A stretch of 36,986 nucleotides of DNA from an uncultured Lachnospiraceae bacterium (GTDB lineage Bacteria; Bacillota; Clostridia; Lachnospirales; Lachnospiraceae), in contig CATLBW010000014.1 of NCBI GenBank assembly GCA_949879775.1, positions 1 to 36,986 on the forward strand, written 5' to 3'. Positions 24,261 to 31,211 of this stretch are shown in pieces. The notes under the pieces were generated by a model, which worked only from the letters and a program-made list of their open reading frames with translations, did not search any database and was not told the origin of the DNA. Numbering within the stretch: position 1 is the stretch's first letter; each line of letters opens with the position of its first letter. A program made the position numbers and the translations under genes.

Positions 24261-26356
24261 AAAATATGGAGCTGACGCCGCGTTTGAAACAAATTCTCCT
24301 GATTATGCTAAAGGAGGAACAGGCGATTCCAGTAAAAGAGCTGGCAGCGCGCATTGGGGTCAGCAAGCGGACGGTGCAGCGCGAGTTAGAGTATATGGGA
24401 AGCAGCCTGAAGCCTTATGGGCTTACGTTTGGGAGCAAGACAGGAAAGGGAGTATGGCTGTCGGGCAGCGCAAAGGATAAGGAACGGCTTTTAGAAGAGC
24501 TGCAAGGTGCGGACAGCTATGATGTGGGCAACCGCGAGGAGCGCAGGAAACGCTTGATATTAGAGATTTTGAAGGAAAAAGGCTTAAAGAAGCTGTTTTA
24601 TTATTCCAGCCAGTTCCAGGTCAGTGAAGCGACGGTAAGCTCAGATTTGGAAGCCGTGGAAGGCTGGCTGAAAAGCCATCAGCTTATCGTGACAAGGAAG
24701 CCGGGCAGCGGCATTGAAGTGAACGGGACGGAGAAAAGCTACCGCCGGGCGATTCGCGCGTTTATCGAGGAGAATATTGACACCAGGATGCTGAAGGAAG
24801 CCTATGAGGTGCAGGGCGACAGCGCGTGGTACAGCCTTAATGTTGGCGATATCGGGAGGATTTTTAAGGATGACGTCTTAAAAAGGGTTGTGCGCTGCAT
24901 TGCAGGCATGGAGGATAAGCGGCTGTCATCGTTGACAGAAAACTCCTATGTGGGGCTGGTTTTGCATGTCTCCATAGCCATGAGCCGCATCCTCAAGGAT
25001 GAGATTATCGAGCAGAGGGATAATTGGGGCATTGGCATGGAAGAGGATGATGATTACCGGCTCGCCAGGGAAATTGTCAAGAAGCTGGAGCAGGAGTTCG
25101 GTGTGGACATCCCGAGGATCGAGACGGCGTATGTCTGCCTCCATATCAAAGGGGCAAAACATCAAAGCGTGGAGTGGGATGGGCAAAAGACCATTGAGAT
25201 TGAGCGCAGGGAGCTTTTAGGGCTTATCAATGAAATGATTAATGCGTATGACGGCGAGCATGCGTTTGAGATGAAGCAGGATAATGAGTTTATCCAGGGG
25301 CTTTTGGCGCATTTGCAGCCTACGTTTATCCGCCTGGCATACGACATGAAGATAGCGAACCCGATGCTTAAGGAGATTAAGCAGTCTTATCCGCAAATTT
25401 TTGAGAAGAGCAGGCGGGCGGCGGCTGTGCTGCAAAACTGGGTAGGCAAACCGATACCCGAGACGGAAATCGGTTTTTTGACGATACATTTTGGCGCGGC
25501 GCAGGTGCGGATGGAAGGGAAGAAAGAGAATTTGCGCAAAGTCGCCGTGGGCATTGTCTGTGCAAGCGGGATTGGGGTTTCCAGGCTGATGCTCTCAAAG
25601 CTGGAAAAGATTTTTAAAGAAAGCATCCAAATGGAGACGTATGGGCAGAATGACATCACGCCTTACATTGTCGGGAAAACAGATTTTTTCATCAGCAGCA
25701 TCAGTTTAAAACAATTGGATGCGGATGTGCTGTTGGTAAACCCCTTGCTGAGCGATGAGGATATCGAGCATATCCGGCAGAAAATTTTCCATTATGAACG
25801 GATGCCGGGGAGGGAGCAGAAAGAGACGCGTTTTACTGCGGAGTTAGAGCAGGTAAATATCCTTGCCATGCAGATTAAGTCCATCCTTGCATATCTTGAA
25901 GTGTTTAAAGTCAGCAATGACATTACTTTTGGCGAGCTGGTGGGCGCCATTTCCGGGAAGATGTCGCCCTACAGGGACAGGCAGGCGATGATCCAGGAGG
26001 ATATTGAGGAACGGGAGCGGCTGGGCAGCCAGATTTTTGCAGAGTTTGGCTTTGCGCTTCTACACACCAGGAGCAAAGGCGTGGTACGCCCTGGCTTTAG
26101 CGTATGTGTGACAAGGGATGGGAAAGCGTTCCATGACCCATATTTTAAGGGCATCAGCCTGGTGATTGTCATGCTGCTCCCAGTGGACGAGAATGTACGT
26201 ATAAATAGTGAGATTTTAGGTTATGTCAGCAGTGTGCTCATAGAAGACTATGATTTCCTGATGACCATTACCAAAGGTGAGAAAGAGGAAATCCGGGATG
26301 CGCTGTCTTCGCATCTGCGGATATTTTTTAACCAATATCTGAGCAAGATGCAGTAA
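24257..26356 (+). CDS. mtlR: PRD-domain transcriptional activator of the MtlR/LicR class
   Basis: 699 residues. Order: winged HTH (IPVKELAARIGVSKRTVQRELEYM), second HTH (FQVSEATVSSDLEAVEGWL), PRD1 with His237 (GLVLHVSIAM) and His296 (VCLHIKGAK), PRD2 with His352 (LLAHLQPTF) and His411 (FLTIHFGAAQ), an EIIB-gat-like domain with Cys435 (GIVCASGIGVSRLM) and an EIIA-mtl-like domain with His603 (FALLHTRSKGV). All six expected phosphorylation residues are present, and the length and order match Bacillus MtlR. Such proteins are activated by HPr via PRD2 and inhibited by EII-mediated phosphorylation when substrate is absent. Start: ATG 24257, overlapping the previous stop (ATGA); ATG 24266 is a close alternative with better ribosome-site spacing. 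It lies between the two palindrome-bearing promoters it is predicted to control. Confidence 0.92.
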   Translation: MKNMELTPRLKQILLIMLKEEQAIPVKELAARIGVSKRTVQRELEYMGSSLKPYGLTFGSKTGKGVWLSGSAKDKERLLEELQGADSYDVGNREERRKRLILEILKEKGLKKLFYYSSQFQVSEATVSSDLEAVEGWLKSHQLIVTRKPGSGIEVNGTEKSYRRAIRAFIEENIDTRMLKEAYEVQGDSAWYSLNVGDIGRIFKDDVLKRVVRCIAGMEDKRLSSLTENSYVGLVLHVSIAMSRILKDEIIEQRDNWGIGMEEDDDYRLAREIVKKLEQEFGVDIPRIETAYVCLHIKGAKHQSVEWDGQKTIEIERRELLGLINEMINAYDGEHAFEMKQDNEFIQGLLAHLQPTFIRLAYDMKIANPMLKEIKQSYPQIFEKSRRAAAVLQNWVGKPIPETEIGFLTIHFGAAQVRMEGKKENLRKVAVGIVCASGIGVSRLMLSKLEKIFKESIQMETYGQNDITPYIVGKTDFFISSISLKQLDADVLLVNPLLSDEDIEHIRQKIFHYERMPGREQKETRFTAELEQVNILAMQIKSILAYLEVFKVSNDITFGELVGAISGKMSPYRDRQAMIQEDIEERERLGSQIFAEFGFALLHTRSKGVVRPGFSVCVTRDGKAFHDPYFKGISLVIVMLLPVDENVRINSEILGYVSSVLIEDYDFLMTITKGEKEEIRDALSSHLRIFFNQYLSKMQ

Positions 26357-26357
26357 T

Positions 26358-26382
26358 TTTGACGCTATCGGATGACGCCAAA
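26358..26382. promoter_or_regulatory. Operator site 2 (25-bp imperfect palindrome) of the hexitol PTS regulon
   Basis: Plus-strand half-sites TTTGACGC and GACGCCAAA; the reverse complement matches site 1 at 21 of 25 positions. It begins just after the regulator's stop codon, ends exactly 16 bases before TTGAAA, and is centred about 65 bases before the predicted transcription start. Confidence 0.65.
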
Positions 26383-26398
26383 GCCCATCTTCTTTGCA

Positions 26399-26428
26399 TT
26401 GAAAAAGTATTTGCAGGCCTTCTATAAT
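26399..26428 (+). promoter_or_regulatory. Promoter of the EIIA-kinase-dehydrogenase-HPr-EI operon
   Basis: TTGAAA (26399-26404), 18-base spacer, TATAAT (26423-26428). Box sequences and spacing are the same as the EIICB promoter. It drives mtlF and the genes to 31078. Confidence 0.75.
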
Positions 26429-26481
26429 AAAGGCATAAGAAATAGGGAACAGGGCAGGAACAGGAAAAGGAGGTAATTGCA

Positions 26482-26949
26482 ATGCTTTTTAAAAAATCAA
26501 AAACAGAAGAAAAGAAACTTGAGCTTTTGTATGCGGAAAATGTGAAGGTTAATTGTAAGGCGGACACCAAGGAGAACGTGATCCGTGCAGTAGGGCAGAT
26601 GTTGGTAGATACCGGATATGTCAATCCGTCGTATGTGGACGCCATGGTAAAGAGGGAGGAGTCATTTTCTACTTTTATGGGCAATGAGCTGGCTTTGCCC
26701 CATGGCGTGGAGGAAGCGAAAAAGGACGTTAAGGCCTCTGGGATTGCGGTAATGGTATTCCCGGAAGGGACGGATTGGAGCGGCGAGCAGGTGAAGGTAG
26801 TGGTTGGGATTGCCGGCGTTGGTGAAGAGCATCTGCAAATCCTATCGGCAATTGCAGAGGTAGCCTTGGAAGAGGGCAGCATGGAGAAGCTGATTTCAGG
26901 CAGCCGGGAAACCGTATATGAGATGTTAAAAGGAGGAAGCGCGGCATGA
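26482..26949 (+). CDS. mtlF: PTS mannitol-type EIIA protein
   Basis: 155 residues with the EIIA-2 (mannitol/fructose) fold. The active-site His74 lies in NELALPHGVEEAKKDV, followed by SGIAVMVFPEGTDW and the GEEHLQILSAIAEVALEEG segment. It takes phosphate from HPr and passes it to the Cys of EIIB. The N-terminal 12 residues (MLFKKSKTEEKK) are an extra charged leader. The ribosome site AAGGAGGT lies 7 bases before the ATG. It overlaps the next gene by 4 bases (ATGA), indicating coupled translation. Confidence 0.93.
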   Translation: MLFKKSKTEEKKLELLYAENVKVNCKADTKENVIRAVGQMLVDTGYVNPSYVDAMVKREESFSTFMGNELALPHGVEEAKKDVKASGIAVMVFPEGTDWSGEQVKVVVGIAGVGEEHLQILSAIAEVALEEGSMEKLISGSRETVYEMLKGGSAA

Positions 26950-27878
26950 TTATAACAGTAACCATGAACCCCGCTATTGATAAGACCGTTGATATTGACG
27001 CTTTGGAGCGGGGCGGGTTGAACCGAATCCATCATGTGGAGCTGGATGCCGGAGGGAAAGGAATTAATGTATCTAAGACCATCCGTGAGCTTGGGGGCAG
27101 GAGCATCGCCACCGGGTTTATTGCCGGGAATGCAGGGAAGATTATCCGCAGTGTGATGGAGGAGTGGGAAATAGAAAATGATTTTATCGAAGTGTCCGGA
27201 GAGACGAGGACGAACACCAAGGTTTTTGAGAAGAGCGGGGAGCTGACAGAGCTTAATGAGCCGGGGCCGGTTGTGGAGGAAGAAGATATACAGGCGCTGC
27301 TTGATAAGCTGGACGGTTATGCAGATGAAGATACCTTGTTCGTGCTGGCGGGAAGCGTGCCAAAGGGTGTAGGTAAGGATATTTACCAAAGGATTATCTT
27401 CCTGGCACATAAAAAGGGCGCGAAAGTGATGTTGGACGCGGACGGCGAGCTATTCACCAGGGCCCTGGAAGCTGGGCCAGATATGGTCAAACCCAACAAA
27501 GTAGAGCTTGAACAGTATGCGGGCATGGATTTTATCGCCTCAGAACGTGAACTGTTGTCTGCGGCGGAAAAGCTGATGGAAAAAGGGATTACTACCGTGG
27601 CGGTGTCCATGGGAAAGAGCGGCGCGATATTTTTGCAGGACGGTTATAAGGTGAAGTGCCCGGGGCTAAAGGTAAAAGCCCATTCTACGGTTGGCGCAGG
27701 GGACGCCATGGTAGCGGCGCTTGCCTATTCCTGGGGCGAGGGATTGCCATGGGAGGACACTGTGAAAATGTGCATGGCGGTATCGGCGGGAGCAGTCACC
27801 ACAATCGGCACGAAGCCGCCGTCCAGGCAGGCGGTGGATAACCTTTTAGGGCAGGTAGTGGTAGAAAAATTAGGGTAG
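26946..27878 (+). CDS. fruK: 1-phosphofructokinase-family sugar-phosphate kinase (PfkB/ribokinase fold)
   Basis: 310 residues, typical for FruK/LacC. N-terminal MIITVTMNPAIDKTVDI, the substrate-lid glycines GGKGINVSKTI (36-39), and the ATP/anion-hole signature VKAHSTVGAGDAMVAAL with catalytic Asp253. The family phosphorylates fructose-1-phosphate to fructose-1,6-bisphosphate, or tagatose-6-phosphate to the bisphosphate; sequence alone does not separate these with certainty. Its place between EIIA and a phospho-polyol dehydrogenase, in a locus with no fructose EII, suggests the substrate is made by that dehydrogenase. The start overlaps mtlF by 4 bases. Confidence 0.88.
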   Translation: MIITVTMNPAIDKTVDIDALERGGLNRIHHVELDAGGKGINVSKTIRELGGRSIATGFIAGNAGKIIRSVMEEWEIENDFIEVSGETRTNTKVFEKSGELTELNEPGPVVEEEDIQALLDKLDGYADEDTLFVLAGSVPKGVGKDIYQRIIFLAHKKGAKVMLDADGELFTRALEAGPDMVKPNKVELEQYAGMDFIASERELLSAAEKLMEKGITTVAVSMGKSGAIFLQDGYKVKCPGLKVKAHSTVGAGDAMVAALAYSWGEGLPWEDTVKMCMAVSAGAVTTIGTKPPSRQAVDNLLGQVVVEKLG

Positions 27879-27902
27879 ACAGCAGAAAGGAAGTATTGAT
27901 AT

Positions 27903-29162
27903 ATGAAGACGAAAGCGGTAAGGATGTATGGGGCAAGGGATTTAAGGTTAGAGGAGTTTGAATTGCCGGAAATAAAAGAGGATGAAATTTTAGTTAAGGT
28001 AATCAGCGACAGCATTTGCATGTCCACATATAAGCTGGTCGAGCAGGGCAAAAAACATAAACGGGCGCCCCAGAATATCGACACCAATCCTATTATTATC
28101 GGGCATGAGTTTGCGGGCGTGATTGAGAAGGTTGGCGCAAAATGGCAGGATCAATTTAAGCCGGGGCAGAAGTTTGCCCAGCAGCCAGCGTTAAATTATA
28201 AAGGGAGCCTTGCTTCCCCGGGATATTCCTATGAGTATTTTGGAGGCGCATGTACCTACTGCATTATCCCGCATGAGGTTATGGAGCTGGGGTGTTTGAT
28301 GGAGTATGATGGGGACAGCTTTTTTGAGGCGTCTTTGGGAGAGCCTATGAGCTGTATTATCGGGGGATACCACGCGAATTACCACACGAACAAGAGGAAT
28401 TATGAACATGCCATGGGTACGAAGGAAGGCGGCAATATCCTGATTATGGGAGGCTGCGGGCCGATGGGCTTAGGAGCTGTCAGCTATGGCATCCAGTTTG
28501 AAAATAAGCCGAAGCGCATTGTCGTTACGGAAGTCAGCGACGAAAAGATTGCCAGGGCGAAAGAGATGATTCCGCAGGAGCAGGCGAAGAAGAACGGCGT
28601 GGAGCTGTTGTACGTGAATACGGCGAACATGCAAGATCCGGTTGCGGAATTGCTGGCAATCACAGAAGGACACGGATATGATGACGTTTTTGTGTATGTG
28701 CCAGTGCGCCCGGTTGCGGAAATGGGCGATAAGCTGCTTGCCTTTGACGGCTGCATGAATTTCTTTGCCGGTCCCACAGATAACCAGTTTAGAGCAGAGA
28801 TTAACCTCTATAACGCGCATTATACCAGCACGCATATCTTGGGGACAACAGGCGGCAACAATGACGATTTGATTGAGGCAAACCGCTTAGCGGCAGCGGG
28901 GAAAATTGAGCCTGCGGTTATGGTAACCCATGTTGGGGGGATCGACAGCATTGTCGACGCAACCTTGAATTTGCCGAATATCCCCGGCGGCAAAAAACTG
29001 ACCTATACGCAGTTTGACATGCCCCTGACGGCGATAGAGGACTTTGAGGAACTAGGAAAGACAAATCCCTTATTTGCAAAGCTTGACGAATGCTGCAAGC
29101 AGCATCGCGGCATGTGGAATGCGCAGGCGGAGAAAATATTGTTTGAACATTATGGTGTTTAA
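27903..29162 (+). CDS. Zn-dependent MDR dehydrogenase resembling L-sorbose-1-phosphate reductase (SorE-like)
   Basis: 419 residues, medium-chain dehydrogenase superfamily. Catalytic zinc ligands are visible: Cys39 (SICMSTYK), His68-Glu69 (IIGHEFAG) and Glu147 (LGEPMSC). The four-Cys structural zinc lobe of classical alcohol dehydrogenases is absent. A Rossmann motif GCGPMG lies at 184-189. The N-terminal pattern (KAVRMYGARDLRLEEFELPEIKEDEIL) and PALNYKGSLASPGYSYEYFGG recall SorE proteins, which interconvert L-sorbose-1-P and D-glucitol-6-P by acting on the carbon next to the phosphorylated one. Acting the same way on mannitol-1-P it would give fructose-1-P, the substrate of the kinase upstream. 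This is not a relative of MtlD (long-chain family). Substrate is inferred. The ribosome site AAAGGAAG lies 10 bases upstream. Confidence 0.82.
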   Translation: MKTKAVRMYGARDLRLEEFELPEIKEDEILVKVISDSICMSTYKLVEQGKKHKRAPQNIDTNPIIIGHEFAGVIEKVGAKWQDQFKPGQKFAQQPALNYKGSLASPGYSYEYFGGACTYCIIPHEVMELGCLMEYDGDSFFEASLGEPMSCIIGGYHANYHTNKRNYEHAMGTKEGGNILIMGGCGPMGLGAVSYGIQFENKPKRIVVTEVSDEKIARAKEMIPQEQAKKNGVELLYVNTANMQDPVAELLAITEGHGYDDVFVYVPVRPVAEMGDKLLAFDGCMNFFAGPTDNQFRAEINLYNAHYTSTHILGTTGGNNDDLIEANRLAAAGKIEPAVMVTHVGGIDSIVDATLNLPNIPGGKKLTYTQFDMPLTAIEDFEELGKTNPLFAKLDECCKQHRGMWNAQAEKILFEHYGV

Positions 29163-29186
29163 GCCGAATGAAAAGGAGGAAATACT

Positions 29187-29450
29187 ATGGTATCTGAGAA
29201 GATAGTAATCAAAAATGAATCCGGCCTTCATGCAAGGCCGGCTGGCATATTGGCACAGGCAGCTATGAAATGCAATTCCGACGTTTGGATTATGCTTGGG
29301 GAGAAGAAGGTGCAGGTCAAAAGCATCCTTAACCTGATGGCGGCAGGCATCAAATGTGGGACGGAGATTGAGCTTCAATGCGAGGGGGAAAGTGAAGCTG
29401 AGGATTTGCAGACGCTAAAGGATTTGATTGAGAGCGGATTAGGAGAGTAG
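29187..29450 (+). CDS. ptsH: Phosphocarrier protein HPr
   Basis: 87 residues. His15 in ESGLHARPA accepts phosphate from Enzyme I, and Ser46 in VKSILNLMAAG is the HPr-kinase regulatory site. The EIELQCEGESEAEDLQTL ending is typical. AAAGGAGG lies before the ATG. Standing inside a sugar-specific operon rather than beside general PTS genes is less common; whether this is the cell's only HPr cannot be seen here. Confidence 0.95.
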   Translation: MVSEKIVIKNESGLHARPAGILAQAAMKCNSDVWIMLGEKKVQVKSILNLMAAGIKCGTEIELQCEGESEAEDLQTLKDLIESGLGE

Positions 29451-29452
29451 CT

Positions 29453-31078
29453 ATGGCAGATATGGTTGATATGGTTGATATGGTTGAGATGAAAGCAGTA
29501 AAAACAGCTTCCAGGGGCATTGCCATCGCGCCAGCATATATATACCGTGAAATAGATTTAACGCCGGATAACTACCCGGTAGCAGAAGGGGCCGCATTGC
29601 AGGAGGAAGCGCAGTTCCAGGAAGTGAAGCAGGCTGTGCTGGCAGAATTAGAGCAGTTGTCACAGGACAATCCCATCTTTGCCGCACATATGGCGATTGC
29701 GGATGATTATACGCTCCAGGAGGGCGTGATAGGCAGGATTAAGTCCGGCAAGAAGAATGTGCAGCAGGCGATTTTCGAGACAGTGGAAGAAGTGGCTGAA
29801 ATCTTTGGGCAGATGGAAGATGAATATATGCGGGAACGCAAGGCAGACGTGCTTGACATAGGAAAACGATTGCTGATAAAATGTAAAAAAATAAGCGTGC
29901 AGGATTTGGCTGCCATCAGCGAGCCTGTCATTATCGTGGCAAGGGATTTGTTCCCCTCTGATACGGTGAAGATGAACCCGGAGTTTGTAAAAGGGATTAT
30001 TACCGAGGAGGGCGGCGTTACCAGCCATGTGTCGATTATGGCGAAGAATTATGGGATTCCCGCGCTGACGGGGGTGTCCGGTATTTTAAGCAAGCTGGAA
30101 GATGGCAATACTATTTGTATGGACGCGGGCAGCGGCGACATTGTCATCGCGCCAAAGCAGGGGGTTTTGGAAGGTTACCAGAAGCGTTTGCAGGCGGACT
30201 TAAAGGAGCAGGAGGAAATTAAGAAGTACCGCTCCATGGAGGCGGTAACGCCTGCGGGCAAGCGTATTTCCCTATGCATCAACGTAGGCAATACCGAGGA
30301 GATTAAGCTTGCCCTTGATAAGAACATAGATGGTGTGGGGCTTTTCCGCACGGAGTTCCTGTATATGGAGAATACGCATTTTCCTACCGAGGAGGAGCAG
30401 TTTGCAGTTTATAAGGAAGCTGCCAGCCTTTGCCCCAAGGAAGTCACGATCCGTACGTTGGATATTGGCGGCGATAAAAGCCTGCCATACTACGAGTTTG
30501 AGCCGGAGGAAAACCCGTTCCTGGGATGGCGCGCTATCCGCATTTCCCTGGATATGCCTGACTTGTTTCGCACGCAGCTTAGGGCTATCCTCAGAGCCAG
30601 TGCGTTCGGGCATATCCGCATCATGTTCCCAATGATGATTTCTGTGGAGGAACTGCAAAAGGCCAAGGAGATGGTGGAGAAGTGCAAAGAAGAGCTGCGG
30701 CAAGAGGGCATTGCCTTTGATGACGGCGTTGAAACAGGGATGATGATGGAGACGCCGGCAAGCGTCCTGCTGGCGGAGGAATTTGCCAAGGAAGCGGATT
30801 TTTTCAGTATTGGCACGAATGATCTGACGCAGTACATACTGGCAGTCGACCGCGGCAATAAAAAAATTGCTTCCCGCTATGATTCGTTCCACCCGGCGGT
30901 GATAAAAGCGGTTGCGTCTATTATTGAGGCGGGGCACAAGCACAACCGGAAGGTGGGTATGTGCGGGGAATTGGCAGGTGACGTCCATGCAGTCCCCAAG
31001 CTGCTGGCGCTTGGGCTGGACGAATTCAGTATGTCGGCGGGAAACGTGGATTATGTAAGAAAGGCGATTATTGGCTGA
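29453..31078 (+). CDS. ptsI: PTS Enzyme I (phosphoenolpyruvate-protein phosphotransferase)
   Basis: 541 residues. The N-terminal HPr-binding and swivelling domains carry the phospho-His192 in GGVTSHVSIMAKN. The C-terminal PEP-binding barrel has GVGLFRTEFLYM, RTLDIGGDKSLPY, MFPMM and GIGTND-type FFSIGTNDLTQY, and ends in the Cys loop KVGMCGELAGD. It starts the phosphate chain EI to HPr to EIIA to EIIB. The first 13 residues (MADMVDMVDMVEM) come from three tandem 9-base repeats and precede the usual start KAVKTASRGIAIAPAY. Later ATGs could also be starts. AGGAG lies 7 bases before the first ATG. Two bases separate it from ptsH. Confidence 0.95.
   Translation: MADMVDMVDMVEMKAVKTASRGIAIAPAYIYREIDLTPDNYPVAEGAALQEEAQFQEVKQAVLAELEQLSQDNPIFAAHMAIADDYTLQEGVIGRIKSGKKNVQQAIFETVEEVAEIFGQMEDEYMRERKADVLDIGKRLLIKCKKISVQDLAAISEPVIIVARDLFPSDTVKMNPEFVKGIITEEGGVTSHVSIMAKNYGIPALTGVSGILSKLEDGNTICMDAGSGDIVIAPKQGVLEGYQKRLQADLKEQEEIKKYRSMEAVTPAGKRISLCINVGNTEEIKLALDKNIDGVGLFRTEFLYMENTHFPTEEEQFAVYKEAASLCPKEVTIRTLDIGGDKSLPYYEFEPEENPFLGWRAIRISLDMPDLFRTQLRAILRASAFGHIRIMFPMMISVEELQKAKEMVEKCKEELRQEGIAFDDGVETGMMMETPASVLLAEEFAKEADFFSIGTNDLTQYILAVDRGNKKIASRYDSFHPAVIKAVASIIEAGHKHNRKVGMCGELAGDVHAVPKLLALGLDEFSMSAGNVDYVRKAIIG
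29459..29485 (+). repeat. Three tandem copies of GATATGGTT at the start of ptsI
   Basis: Exact 9-base units encode Asp-Met-Val three times and each provides an in-frame ATG. Copy-number change would keep the frame. Confidence 0.9.
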
Positions 31079-31144
31079 TTTGCCCCTTGCGGCTGGGAGG
31101 CATGCCCGGCTGGCTCATTGCCCGTGTGAACTATAGTATAGTGA

Positions 31145-31165
31145 AGCCCCTCGCATAGAGGGGCT
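31145..31165 (+). terminator. Hairpin between ptsI and the FBPase gene
   Basis: AGCCCCTC-GCATA-GAGGGGCT, a perfect 8-bp GC-rich stem, with no T-run after it. It may end the PTS operon weakly or lie in the leader of the next gene. TATAGT at about 31136 has no clear -35. Confidence 0.4.
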
Positions 31166-31211
31166 GAATTGCTATATGCGTATGGCAGCTATGCATAGAA
31201 TGGAGGAAAAT

